Positions 41,140-49,688 of a stretch of DNA of 64,000 nucleotides are shown piece after piece. Source of the DNA: JAGWBD01 sp965197455 (GTDB lineage Bacteria > Chloroflexota > Anaerolineae > Aggregatilineales > Phototrophicaceae); NCBI GenBank assembly GCA_965197455.1, contig OZ240208.1, positions 496,001-560,000 on the forward strand, given 5' to 3'. Position numbers and translations under genes: made by a program. Numbering within the stretch: the first letter of the stretch is position 1; each line of letters opens with the position of its first letter. The notes under the pieces are model-generated. The model had not been told where the DNA came from. It did not search any database and saw only the letters and a program-made list of their open reading frames with translations.

Positions 41140-42362
41140 TGACGGAAAACACAGTTGCCGATCCTACACTGCCGGATGCGCGCGGCTACTTCGGCGAGTT
41201 TGGTGGTCGCTTCGTACCCGAGACGCTCATTCCTGCGCTGGACGAGCTTGAGGCCGCCTTCGTCAAGGCCATGGCGGACGAGTGTTTTCTGACGCAGTTG
41301 GGGCAGCTGCAGGCCAGCTACACCGGCCGGCCAACGCCGGTTAGTTATGCGGCTCGATTGAGCGACCATCTGGGCGGCGCGCGCATCTGGCTCAAGCGCG
41401 AGGACCTGGCGCATACCGGCGCGCACAAAATCAACAACGCCCTGGGTCAGGCCCTGCTGGCGCAGCGCATGGGCAAGCAGCGCATCGTGGCGGAAACCGG
41501 TGCGGGTCAGCATGGCGTGGCCAGCGCGACCGTCGCGGCATTGCTGGGGCAGGACTGTCATGTCTACATGGGCAGCGTCGACATCGCGCGCCAGCAACCC
41601 AATGTCTTTCGCATGCAGTTGCTGGGTGCGGATGTCATCCCGGTCGAGAGCGGCAGCCGGACTCTGAAGGACGCCATCAACGAGGCGATTCGCGACTGGG
41701 TGACGAACGTCCGCGACACCTTTTATCTGCTTGGCTCGGCGCTGGGGCCGCATCCCTATCCGCTGATGGTGCGCAAGTTCCAGAGCGTGATCGGCCGCGA
41801 AGCGCGCGCGCAGATGCTGGAGGCCGCCGGACGTTTGCCGGATGTCTGCGTTGCCTGCGTCGGTGGTGGCAGCAACGCCATCGGCCTGTTTCATGCCTTC
41901 CGCGATGATGCAGCGGTGGATCTGATCGGTGTGGAGGCGGGTGGACGCGGCGTCGCCAGCGGCGAACATGCGGCGCGCTTTGCGGACCCGGCGCTGGGCC
42001 GACCGGGTGTGTTGCATGGCACGCGCTCCTACGTCCTGCAGAATGACGACGGCCAGATCATGAACACGCACAGCATCTCTGCCGGTCTCGATTACGCGTC
42101 GGTCGGGCCGGAGCACGCCTGGTTGCGCGCGGAGGAGCGAGCCCACTACACATTGGCGACGGACGAGGAGGCGCTGGCAGCCTTTCAGATGCTCTGCCGC
42201 CTGGAAGGCATCATCCCTGCGCTGGAAAGCGCGCACGCCGTCGCCGAGGCGGTCAAACGCGCGCCGTCCATGCCGCCGGACTCAATCATGCTGATCAATC
42301 TGTCGGGTCGCGGCGACAAGGACCTCGACACTGTGATTCACGAGCTGGAGGACAGGCGCTGA
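41136..42362 (+). CDS. trpB: Tryptophan synthase beta chain
   Basis: 408 residues. PLP enzyme joining indole and serine. The N-terminus is GYFGEFGGRFVPETLIPALDE. PLP Lys is in THTGAHKINN-type segment (HTGAHKINNALG), followed by AETGAGQHGVA, the phosphate loop VGGGSNAIGLF, and the C-terminal INLSGRGDKDL. It is the TrpB1 type that pairs with TrpA. Starts by overlap with the Nudix stop and its TGA shares one base with the trpA ATG. Confidence 0.96.
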   Translation: MMTENTVADPTLPDARGYFGEFGGRFVPETLIPALDELEAAFVKAMADECFLTQLGQLQASYTGRPTPVSYAARLSDHLGGARIWLKREDLAHTGAHKINNALGQALLAQRMGKQRIVAETGAGQHGVASATVAALLGQDCHVYMGSVDIARQQPNVFRMQLLGADVIPVESGSRTLKDAINEAIRDWVTNVRDTFYLLGSALGPHPYPLMVRKFQSVIGREARAQMLEAAGRLPDVCVACVGGGSNAIGLFHAFRDDAAVDLIGVEAGGRGVASGEHAARFADPALGRPGVLHGTRSYVLQNDDGQIMNTHSISAGLDYASVGPEHAWLRAEERAHYTLATDEEALAAFQMLCRLEGIIPALESAHAVAEAVKRAPSMPPDSIMLINLSGRGDKDLDTVIHELEDRR

Positions 42363-43156
42363 TGAGGTTGCAGGCGCTGGATGCCATGTTCGCAGCGGCG
42401 GAGGCCCAGGGGCGGGCTGCCTTTCTGCCTTATTTCCCGGTGGGCTATCCGGACCTGGGCAGTTCAATTGATACGCTGGCGGCCATGGCGCAGGTTGGTG
42501 TGGATGGCCTGGAAATCGGCATGCCTTTCAGTGACCCACTGGCGGACGGGCCCACCCTTCAGGCAGCGACCCAGCTCGCTCTGGAGCAGGGGGTCACCGT
42601 AAATGATTGTGTGGAGGTCGTGCGCGAGCTGCGCGCGCGCGGCGTGACTCAGCCCTTGCTGATGATGGGCTATCTCAATCCCTTGCTGGCCTATGGTCTG
42701 GAGCAATTCGTCGAGGACATCCGCGTGGCCGGCGCAGATGGCCTGCTCGTCCCGGACCTGCCGCCCGAGGAGGCAGAGGAACTTAACGCCCTTTGTGAAC
42801 GCGCAGGTCTGGCGCTGATCTTTTTCCTGGCGCCGACGAGCGACGATCAGCGCATTCGACTGGTGGCAAAACGCGCGCGCGGCTTCATCTACTGCGTGTC
42901 CCTGACCGGTGTCACCGGCGCGCGCAGCGAGTTGCCGCCCGATCTGCGCGACTATATTGCGCGCGTGCGCGCCGGGACGCAGCAGCGTCTGGTGCTGGGC
43001 TTCGGCATCAGCACACCAGCGCAGGCACGCAGCATGAACGGGCTGGTGGACGGCTTCGTGGTCGCCAGTGCGCTCGTGCGGGCCGGTGCCGAAAAAGGCC
43101 AGGCAGCTGTTGTCGATCTGACGGCCTCCCTGCGCGCAGCGCTGGAGGATGGCTGA
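42362..43156 (+). CDS. trpA: Tryptophan synthase alpha chain
   Basis: 264 residues, TIM barrel. Catalytic Glu is in GLEIGMPFSDPLADGP and catalytic Asp in LLVPDLPPEEAEEL. Other motifs are MMGYLNPLLAYG, FIYCVSLTGVTGAR and LGFGISTPAQ. Releases indole to TrpB. Last gene before the second leader region; no intrinsic terminator separates it from the next promoter. Confidence 0.96.
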   Translation: MRLQALDAMFAAAEAQGRAAFLPYFPVGYPDLGSSIDTLAAMAQVGVDGLEIGMPFSDPLADGPTLQAATQLALEQGVTVNDCVEVVRELRARGVTQPLLMMGYLNPLLAYGLEQFVEDIRVAGADGLLVPDLPPEEAEELNALCERAGLALIFFLAPTSDDQRIRLVAKRARGFIYCVSLTGVTGARSELPPDLRDYIARVRAGTQQRLVLGFGISTPAQARSMNGLVDGFVVASALVRAGAEKGQAAVVDLTASLRAALEDG

Positions 43157-43172
43157 GCACCAGGAAGCCTTG

Positions 43173-43201
43173 TTGACAGTCACTGCATGCCTTGCTATCA
43201 T
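43173..43201 (+). promoter_or_regulatory. Strong promoter of the aroH-tyrA-aro operon
   Basis: Perfect TTGACA (43173-43178), 17 bp spacer, TATCAT (43196-43201) with extended TGC. The predicted start is near 43208. It lies inside the trp-aro cluster and gives the downstream genes their own start. Confidence 0.8.
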
Positions 43202-43231
43202 GCCCCTTGTAAGAAGCAAGGCGGGTGTGTC

Positions 43232-43315
43232 GTGGCGACTCTGTTCAGCGCTGAAATCCAGTTTTTTTACCCCTCCTGCGAGGCGGTTGGAGCGCTGTAC
43301 GCCAGCATGCGGTGA
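43232..43315 (+). CDS. Putative Phe/Tyr leader peptide
   Basis: A 27-codon frame starting GTG 43232, ending TGA 43313-43315. It begins about 24 nt after the predicted transcript start with AAGGCGGG seven bases upstream. The peptide has Phe-Phe-Tyr at codons 11-13 plus another Phe (codon 5) and Tyr (codon 23). A terminator-like hairpin begins exactly at its stop codon and precedes aroH, so a ribosome stalling on Phe/Tyr codons could switch folding. This is inference; the two adjacent TTT codons lie in a T7 run that has another possible explanation. Confidence 0.45.
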   Translation: MATLFSAEIQFFYPSCEAVGALYASMR

Positions 43316-43375
43316 GACGGGCCGAAAGTTATGGGGAACGTCCGGGCGCAGGGCACAGGCTCCGCGTCTTTTTTT
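43315..43375 (+). terminator. Attenuator-like terminator before aroH
   Basis: AGACG (43315-43319) plus GGCC (43320-43323) pair with GGCT (43358-43361), a CCG bulge and CGTCT (43365-43369). Seven T follow (43369-43375). The loop contains further GC-rich structure. It lies between the leader peptide stop and aroH, so it would stop transcription before the operon unless relieved. Confidence 0.5.
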
Positions 43376-43425
43376 GTTTGTAACCTGGGGAACATCATGC
43401 TTGTCTGCCTGGCAGGAAGGCGCCG

Positions 43426-43800
43426 ATGATGCTGCGGGGAGTGCGCGGCGCAACAACTGTGACAGAAAACAGTGCGGACGCCATTATGGGCGCCACGCGC
43501 GAATTGCTCACGGCCCTGGTCGTGGCGAACGGCATCGAACAGCAGGACCTTGCCAGCGTGCTGTTCACAAGCACGCAAGACCTGACTGCGGCCTTTCCGG
43601 CGCGCGCCGCGCGGGACCTGGGCTGGAGCGGCGTGGCATTGATGGGCATGCAAGAGGTGCCGGTGTTACAGAGCGTACCCCTTTGCATCCGTGTGCTGCT
43701 GCACTGGAACACGGACAAGGGCCTGGACGAACTTGAGCATCGTTTCCTGCGCGGGGCGTCGGTGCTGCGGCCGGATCTGGCCGGCGAGGAGAAATCTTGA
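43426..43800 (+). CDS. aroH: Chorismate mutase, AroH type
   Basis: 124 residues. Begins LRGVRGATTVTENSADAI, with the conserved Arg residues, and has LFTSTQDLTAAFPARAARDLGW and LQSVPLCIRVLLHWNT, which provides the active-site Arg. Monofunctional trimeric AroH fold converting chorismate to prephenate. AGGAAGG precedes ATG 43426 (a second ATG is at 43429). First structural gene after the second leader, and its stop overlaps the tyrA TTG start. Confidence 0.94.
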   Translation: MMLRGVRGATTVTENSADAIMGATRELLTALVVANGIEQQDLASVLFTSTQDLTAAFPARAARDLGWSGVALMGMQEVPVLQSVPLCIRVLLHWNTDKGLDELEHRFLRGASVLRPDLAGEEKS

Positions 43801-44729
43801 ACGAGCAGATGGAAATGCCGGACGCGGAAAGCGCGGTTGCCAGCGGCTTCCACTGTCGGCAACTGACGGTGGTAGGGCTCGGGTTGATGGGCGGTTCACT
43901 GGCTCTCGCATTGCAGGAACATGCGGATCGGGTCACTGGCGTTGAGGACAGCGCCAGCGCGCGCGAGCTTGCGCTGGAGCGTGGCATCGTCGCTCACGCC
44001 ACGGCGGACCTGCGCGAGGGCGTGGCCGATGCCGACGTGGTGGTGCTGGCGACGCCGGTGCGCAGCATCATCGAGATGCTGGAACAGCGCCTGGGTACCT
44101 ACATGCGCTCCAACACCCTTTTGCTCGACCTGGGCAGCACCAAGCAAGGCATCGGGCAAGCGATGCAGGACCTGCCCATCGGCATTCTGGCAGTGGGTGG
44201 CCACCCCATGACCGGTCGTGAACAAAGCGGCGTGGGCGCAAGCGATGCCACCATGTTTCGCGATCGCCCCTTCGTGCTTTGCCCCAACCGACGCACGACT
44301 CCTTCGGCGCTGTTGCGCGCGCGGGCGCTGGTGCTGGCGCTGGGCGCCGTTCCCATCGAAATGGAGGCCGAGCGTCACGACCGCGTGGTGGCGGCCATCA
44401 GTCACCTGCCGTACCTGTTGAGCACTGCGCTGGTGGCCACGGTGGCGAACGAAGGCGAGTCGGACGAGGCTGTTTGGGAACTGGCGGCCGGCGGCTTTCG
44501 CGATATGTCCCGCCTGGCCGGCAGCGATGTGCGCATGATGGGCGACATTCTCAGCACCAACACCCAGGCCGTGGCAACCCTGCTGGCCATGTTCCGCATG
44601 CAACTGGCGCAACTCGAGGCCATGCTCATTTCGCACGATGACCAGCGCCTGGCCGCTACCTTGCAGCCCATCAGCGAGTCGCGCCGGGAGTGGACGGCCA
44701 CGAATGGAGCGAAACATGTCCAGTCCTGA
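43797..44729 (+). CDS. tyrA: Prephenate dehydrogenase
   Basis: 310 residues from TTG 43797, which has GAGGAG five bases upstream; ATG 43809 and 43815 are alternatives. NAD-binding VVGLGLMGGSLALAL, then LATPVRSIIEML, DLGSTKQGIG, GGHPMTGREQSG, the catalytic His in AAISHLPYLLS, and GFRDMSRLAGSD. Oxidatively decarboxylates prephenate toward tyrosine. No ACT domain is visible, so feedback control may rest on transcription. Confidence 0.94.
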   Translation: MNEQMEMPDAESAVASGFHCRQLTVVGLGLMGGSLALALQEHADRVTGVEDSASARELALERGIVAHATADLREGVADADVVVLATPVRSIIEMLEQRLGTYMRSNTLLLDLGSTKQGIGQAMQDLPIGILAVGGHPMTGREQSGVGASDATMFRDRPFVLCPNRRTTPSALLRARALVLALGAVPIEMEAERHDRVVAAISHLPYLLSTALVATVANEGESDEAVWELAAGGFRDMSRLAGSDVRMMGDILSTNTQAVATLLAMFRMQLAQLEAMLISHDDQRLAATLQPISESRREWTATNGAKHVQS

Positions 44730-46032
44730 AGAAACGTGCCTCATCGTTGAGTCTTCCCGGGACCTGGCCGGCACGATGTCGGTGCCAGGCGACAAGTCTA
44801 TTTCGCACCGGGCGGTGATGCTGGGCGCGCTGGCGCAGGGCAAATCACAGGTGCGCGGCTGGCTGGCGGCGGGCGACACCGAAGCCACGCTACGAAGCGT
44901 GCAGGCCCTGGGCGTACGCGTTGACCGGCCCGCTGCGGACGAACTGCAAATCCACGGCACCGGCGCCTTACAGGCAGCAGAGGGACCGCTCGATTTCGTC
45001 AATGCCGGCACTGGCATCCGCCTGATGGCCGGCGTCATGGCGGGGCAGCCCTTCGCCAGTGTGCTTGATGGCAGCGCCCAGTTGCGCCGCCGACCTATGA
45101 AACGCATCATCACGCCGCTGCGGCAAATGGGCGCGGACATCAGTGGCGAACAGGGCCGCGCGCCCTTACGCGTCGAGCCTACACTGCTGCGGGGTATTCG
45201 CTACGACATGCCGGTCGCCAGCGGCCAGGTGAAGAGTTCCGTGCTTCTGGCCGGGCTGTTCGCCAGGGGCGAGACGGTGGTCATCGAGCCGGCGCCCACG
45301 CGTGACCACACTGAGTGTATGCTGCGCGCGGCGGGCGTCGACGTCCGCAATGAAGGACGGACTATTGCCATGCAGCCCTGCGCAGAATTGCGGCCGCTGT
45401 CATTCAGGGTGCCGGGTGATTTCTCTTCGGCGGCTTTTCTGCTGGTGGCCGGCGCCACTGTGCCAGGCAGCGAGTTGTGCCTGACCGGTATCAATCTCAA
45501 TCCCACGCGCAGTGGCCTGCTGGATGCGCTGCAGCTGATGGGCGCGGACATTCGCGTTAGCGACGCCGGGCAGGAAGCTGGTGAGCCGGCCGGCACCCTG
45601 ACGGTGCGGCACAGCAGTTTGCGCGGCATCGACGTTGGTGGTGAACTGGTGGTGCGCATGATCGACGAGTTTCCAGCGCTGATGGTGGCCGCCCTGTGTG
45701 CGAAGGGTCGCACGACGGTGCGCAATGCGCAGGAGTTGCGCCTGAAGGAGACCGACCGACTGGCGGTGATGACAGCTGAGCTGCGACGTCTTGGCGCGCA
45801 AATCGAGGAGCGCGAGGATGGCTTCGTGATAGATGGGCCGCAGACCATGCAGGGCGCTGACGTTGAAGGCCATGATGACCACCGCATCGCCATGAGCCTG
45901 ACGCTGGCCGGCATGGTGGCGCGGGGCAGGACGACGGTCCATGATGCAGCCTGCGTCGGCGACTCCTTTCCCGGCTTTGCGGAAACCTTGCAGCAGCTGG
46001 GCGCCGCGTTGCGCGTGGAAATGCCGTCCTGA
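44716..46032 (+). CDS. aroA: 3-phosphoshikimate 1-carboxyvinyltransferase (EPSP synthase)
   Basis: 438 residues from ATG 44716 (GGAG six bases upstream), overlapping tyrA by 14 bp. PEP/S3P-binding motifs are GDKSISHRAVMLGAL, NAGTGIRLMAGV, DGSAQLRRRPM, DHTECMLRAAG, RLKETDRLAVM and GHDDHRIAMSL. Glyphosate-sensitivity class was not assigned. Sixth step from DAHP to chorismate. Confidence 0.96.
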   Translation: MSSPEETCLIVESSRDLAGTMSVPGDKSISHRAVMLGALAQGKSQVRGWLAAGDTEATLRSVQALGVRVDRPAADELQIHGTGALQAAEGPLDFVNAGTGIRLMAGVMAGQPFASVLDGSAQLRRRPMKRIITPLRQMGADISGEQGRAPLRVEPTLLRGIRYDMPVASGQVKSSVLLAGLFARGETVVIEPAPTRDHTECMLRAAGVDVRNEGRTIAMQPCAELRPLSFRVPGDFSSAAFLLVAGATVPGSELCLTGINLNPTRSGLLDALQLMGADIRVSDAGQEAGEPAGTLTVRHSSLRGIDVGGELVVRMIDEFPALMVAALCAKGRTTVRNAQELRLKETDRLAVMTAELRRLGAQIEEREDGFVIDGPQTMQGADVEGHDDHRIAMSLTLAGMVARGRTTVHDAACVGDSFPGFAETLQQLGAALRVEMPS

Positions 46033-46072
46033 ACAAAGGCCGGTGACAAGGTTGATAGCAGGAGCGGGAAAC

Positions 46073-46909
46073 TTGCTGCACAAGGTGGGAGTAATCGGAT
46101 GGCCGGTGGAGCACAGCATCAGCCCGCAGATGCAGACTGCCGCCTTGCAGGCCGCCGATCTGACGGACTGGAGCTACGAGCGCATTGCCATCCCGCCGGA
46201 CATCGTGGGTCACAGTCTGCGCACCCTGCGTGACGAAGGCGGCTTTGTCGGTCTGAACGTTACGGTGCCGCATAAGCAGGCTGTGTTGCCGCATGTGCGC
46301 CCGGATGAGGTTGCGCGGGCGCTTGGCGCCGCCAACACCATCAACTTCCGCGACAACAGCGCCACCAACACGGATCACATCGGCCTGATTGACGACCTGC
46401 GCGCGCATAGCGTGTCGCTGGCGGGCACACGCGCCCTGGTGCTGGGAGCCGGCGGCTCGGCCCGGGCGGCAGTCTATGGACTGACACAGGCCGGCGCCGC
46501 AGTGACCGTGGTCAATCGCACGCGGTCGCGGGCCGAGAATATGCTGGCTGACCTGCAGCGGGCGGCAGGCATCACGAACGTCAACCTGCTCACGCTGGAG
46601 CAGGCGGCGCGCGAAGGACCTGCGCTGGTGGTGAACTGCACTTCGCTGGGAATGTGGCCGCAGACGGAGAGCTGCCCGTGGCCGGATGGACTTGCGTTTC
46701 CGCAGGGCGCGACCGCCTATGACCTGGTATATCGGCCAGCTCGCACGCGCTTCATGGAGCTGGTTGAGGCGCAGGGTGGGCGCGCCATCGGCGGCCTGGG
46801 GATGCTGGTGCGGCAGGGAGCGGCATCATTCGAAATCTGGACCGGCCAGCCGGCTGACATATCCGTGATGAGCGCGGCGGCTGAAGCAGCGCTGGCCGCC
46901 GCAGGGTGA
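46073..46909 (+). CDS. aroE: Shikimate dehydrogenase
   Basis: 278 residues from TTG 46073 behind GGAGCGGG; GTG 46043 is an alternative that adds ten residues. Substrate domain: VGVIGWPVEHSISPQMQ, and NVTVPHKQAVL with the catalytic Lys. NADPH domain: LVLGAGGSARAAVYGL and VVNRTRSRAENM. C-terminus AIGGLGMLVRQGAASFEIWTG. The conserved NTDxxG is present as NTDHIG. Confidence 0.93.
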   Translation: MLHKVGVIGWPVEHSISPQMQTAALQAADLTDWSYERIAIPPDIVGHSLRTLRDEGGFVGLNVTVPHKQAVLPHVRPDEVARALGAANTINFRDNSATNTDHIGLIDDLRAHSVSLAGTRALVLGAGGSARAAVYGLTQAGAAVTVVNRTRSRAENMLADLQRAAGITNVNLLTLEQAAREGPALVVNCTSLGMWPQTESCPWPDGLAFPQGATAYDLVYRPARTRFMELVEAQGGRAIGGLGMLVRQGAASFEIWTGQPADISVMSAAAEAALAAAG

Positions 46910-46934
46910 GCGCCTGGCGCTACGGAGAGATGCC

Positions 46935-48146
46935 ATGATTCGATACCTCACAGCGGGCGAAAGTCACGGCCCGCAAATCAGCGCCATTGTGGATGGTCTG
47001 CCGGCTGGCCTGGAGCTGACGCCGGAAGACATCAACCGTGAGCTGTTCAGGCGGCAGCAGGGCTACGGCGCAGGCGGGCGCATGAGCATTGAGAAGGACC
47101 AGGTGCAGATTAGCGCAGGCTGGATGAACGGACGCACCACCGGCGGTCCTATTTCGCTCACGGTCGCCAACCGCGACTGGCGCAACTGGCGCGAGCGGGA
47201 CATCGTGCCGCTGACTACGCCGCGTCCCGGACACGCCGACCTCACCGGCGCGGTCAAGTATGGCTATGGCGATCTGCGCCTCTCGCTGGAGCGCGCCAGC
47301 GCGCGCGAGACGACCATGCGCGTGGCCGTGGGCGCCATCTGTCGTCGCCTGCTGGCGGAGTTCGGCATCGTCATCGGCGGGTACGTCACGCGAATTGGCG
47401 ATGTGGACGCTTATGTGGATGACGATGTGGCCGCTTATCATAATGACGATGAGGCAGACGACTACAGGGCGCGCTTCCGCGCGGCGGCGGAAAACGATGT
47501 ACGTTGCCCGGATCCGGATGTGGCGGAGCGCATGCATGAGGCAATCCGCCAGGCCATCATCGCAAAGGACACGCTGGGCGGCATCATGGAGCTGGTGGCG
47601 TTGAACGTGCCGCCGGGACTGGGCAGCTACGTCCAGCATGACTTGCGACTTGACGCGCGCATAGTGGGCGCGATGGTCGGCATTCAGGCGATGAAGGGCG
47701 CGGAGATCGGCCCGGCCTTCGCCAACTCGGCGAAACGTGGCACCCAGGTGCATGATGAAATTGTACTGGCTGAAGATGGCGACAGGCTCATGCGGCGAAG
47801 CAACCGCGCCGGCGGGATTGAAGGCGGCATCTCCACCGGCGGACCGATCGTGGCGCGCGTGGCCATGAAACCGATTTCGACGGTTTTGAGCGCGCTGGGC
47901 TCCGTCAACCTGGCCAGCGGCGAGGCGGAAGCCACGACCTATGAGCGCAGCGACTTTTGCGCCTTGCCGCGCGGGGTACCGGTGGGTGAGGCGGTGCTGG
48001 CCATCGTGTTGACGGAAGCGCTGCTGGAGAAGCTGGGCGGCGATAGTATTGAGGAGATGCGGCCGCGCTTTGAAAGCCTGCGTCAGGCACGCCTGAGCGA
48101 CCTGGAGATGGACAACGTGGAGTGGCGCTTCGGCTATGAAGGCTAA
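46935..48146 (+). CDS. aroC: Chorismate synthase
   Basis: 403 residues. FMN-dependent last step to chorismate. Motifs: TAGESHGPQISAIVDGLPAG, GYGAGGRMSIEKDQVQISAG, RPGHADLTGAVKYGYGDLR, RASARETTMRVAVGAICRRL, and the C-terminal GGIEGGISTGGPI and EAVLAIVLTEALLEK. An acidic segment at about residues 155-185 (DVDAYVDDDVAAYHNDD) is typical of the longer Gram-positive-type enzymes. The end overlaps aroK by 11 bp. Confidence 0.96.
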   Translation: MIRYLTAGESHGPQISAIVDGLPAGLELTPEDINRELFRRQQGYGAGGRMSIEKDQVQISAGWMNGRTTGGPISLTVANRDWRNWRERDIVPLTTPRPGHADLTGAVKYGYGDLRLSLERASARETTMRVAVGAICRRLLAEFGIVIGGYVTRIGDVDAYVDDDVAAYHNDDEADDYRARFRAAAENDVRCPDPDVAERMHEAIRQAIIAKDTLGGIMELVALNVPPGLGSYVQHDLRLDARIVGAMVGIQAMKGAEIGPAFANSAKRGTQVHDEIVLAEDGDRLMRRSNRAGGIEGGISTGGPIVARVAMKPISTVLSALGSVNLASGEAEATTYERSDFCALPRGVPVGEAVLAIVLTEALLEKLGGDSIEEMRPRFESLRQARLSDLEMDNVEWRFGYEG

Positions 48147-48633
48147 TATCGTCCTCACCGGATTCATGGGGACGGGCAAAACGACTGTGGGCCGCCTGGT
48201 CGCGCAGCTGCTGCAACGCCCCTTCGTCGACAGCGACAACCTCATCGTGTTTCGCGCCGGCAAGTCGATTGCACGACTGTTTGCCGAAGAGGGTGAGGAA
48301 CGCTTTCGTTCGCTGGAGCGTGAAGTCTGTCGCGAATTGGCAGGGCAAGAGGGCCTGGTCATCGCCACCGGCGGCGGCGCCCTGCTGGACGAACAGAACC
48401 GACATGCGCTGGGTCAGACTGGCATGCTCGTCTGCCTGCTGGCATCAACGGAGTGCATTCGCAATCGCCTGGCACATGAAAGCGGACGTCCGCTGTTCAA
48501 CGGCGCCTGGGAGGCGCTGTATGCAGAGCGACTGGCAAGCTACGAAAGCATGCCGCAGCAACTGACGACGGATGGCAGGGCGCCGCAGGACGTGGCGCAG
48601 GAAGTGGTGAGGCTGTGGCGCGCATTCGGGTAA
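48136..48633 (+). CDS. aroK: Shikimate kinase
   Basis: 165 residues. Walker A GFMGTGKTTVG, shikimate-binding DSDNLI (in place of the usual DTD) and RSLEREV, the central GGGALLD loop, and the lid Arg region ESGRPLFNG. Phosphorylates shikimate for AroA. Overlaps both aroC and aroB. Confidence 0.94.
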   Translation: MKANIVLTGFMGTGKTTVGRLVAQLLQRPFVDSDNLIVFRAGKSIARLFAEEGEERFRSLEREVCRELAGQEGLVIATGGGALLDEQNRHALGQTGMLVCLLASTECIRNRLAHESGRPLFNGAWEALYAERLASYESMPQQLTTDGRAPQDVAQEVVRLWRAFG

Positions 48634-49688
48634 CGGGGCCGGGCGAGGGCTACGACATCCTCATCGAGCCCGGTCTGCTGCAGCAGACTGAGCGTCTGGT
48701 CGCGGAGTGCGGCCTGGGCGGCCGCGTGGCCGTGGGCACGACTGACAGCATCGCCGCCTTGCACGGCGCGGCGCTGGTCGCGCGCCTGCCGGACGCGACG
48801 CTGGTCACCATGCCGGATGGCGAGTCGCACAAGACGCTGGCGACGGTGGCACGCATCTACAGCGACCTGGTCGCCGCCGATCTCGATCGTCAGGCAACGA
48901 TACTGGCGCTGGGCGGAGGCGTGGCGGGCGACACTTTCGGCTTTGCCGCGACCACATTTTTGCGCGGCCTGCGCCTGGTTATGGCGCCCAGCACGCTGCT
49001 GGCCATGGTTGACGCCAGCGTGGGCGGCAAGACCGGCGTTGACATCGCGGAAGGCAAGAACCTGGTGGGCAGCTTCGCGCGACCGGCTGCGGTGCTGATC
49101 GACACTGACTTGCTGGCGACGCTGCCGCAACGTGAATGGAGCAACGGCATGGCCGAGGTGCTCAAACACGGTCTGCTGGCGGACGCGCAGCTGCTTGATC
49201 CTGCGCTGCATTGCCGCGAGCGCGCCGTTGAACTGGTGCGCCGGGCGGTGCAGGTCAAGGTGGACATTGTGCAGCAGGACCCGCTGGAGCGGGGCGTGCG
49301 CGCCCATCTCAACCTGGGCCACACCTTCGCGCACGCCATTGAGCTGGTCACGGATTTCCGCTGGGCTCATGGCGAGGCCGTCGGCTTCGGCCTGGTGGCC
49401 GCCGCGCGTCTGTCACATGCCCTGGGGCTGTGCACGCCGGCCCTGGCCGACGAGGTCGAGCGCATTGTGGCCGACGCCGGGTTGCCGGTGCGCCTGGGCG
49501 GCGTGGATGCAGAAGCGATTTGCGCGGCCATGGCGACCGACAAGAAACGCCGCGCGGGTCGCGTCCGCTTTGTGCTGCTGCGGGCGCTGCATGATGCGAC
49601 CCTGGTTGAGGATGTTGCGATGGCGGCTGTGATCGAAGTGCTGAATGAATTGCAAGGCGTCGTCGAGCGGGAGGAGCTGTCATGCTGA
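48615..49688 (+). CDS. aroB: 3-dehydroquinate synthase
   Basis: 357 residues from GTG 48615. NAD- and Zn-dependent. DGESHKTLATVARIYSDLV, the nucleotide loop LGGGVAGDTFGFAA, APSTLLAMVDASVGGKTGVD, EVLKHGLLAD, and the Zn-ligand segments LNLGHTFAHAIE and WAHGEAVGFG. Makes 3-dehydroquinate from DAHP. Overlaps aroQ by seven bases. Confidence 0.95.
   Translation: MARIRVTGPGEGYDILIEPGLLQQTERLVAECGLGGRVAVGTTDSIAALHGAALVARLPDATLVTMPDGESHKTLATVARIYSDLVAADLDRQATILALGGGVAGDTFGFAATTFLRGLRLVMAPSTLLAMVDASVGGKTGVDIAEGKNLVGSFARPAAVLIDTDLLATLPQREWSNGMAEVLKHGLLADAQLLDPALHCRERAVELVRRAVQVKVDIVQQDPLERGVRAHLNLGHTFAHAIELVTDFRWAHGEAVGFGLVAAARLSHALGLCTPALADEVERIVADAGLPVRLGGVDAEAICAAMATDKKRRAGRVRFVLLRALHDATLVEDVAMAAVIEVLNELQGVVEREELSC

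Noticed and set aside
43241..43268. Intrinsic terminator made of a bulged hairpin followed by seven T
   Set aside because: The stem is short with a three-base bulge and mostly A-T, so it is a poor terminator. Kept only as a caveat to the leader-peptide proposal.
43331..43358. Similarity of GGGGAACGTCCGGGCGCAGG to the conserved core of RNase P RNA
   Set aside because: Only one short block resembles the consensus; the other conserved RNase P strands are absent nearby, so it is probably chance.
43149..43736. Plus-strand frame spanning the aroH leader and overlapping aroH
   Set aside because: It runs out of frame with aroH and shows no family pattern; the promoter inside it at 43173-43201 would exclude its start.
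43896..45140. Minus-strand open frame of 414 codons
   Set aside because: Antisense to tyrA and aroA; no recognisable motif.
46920..48368. Minus-strand open frame of 482 codons
   Set aside because: Antisense to aroC and aroK, which have complete signatures.
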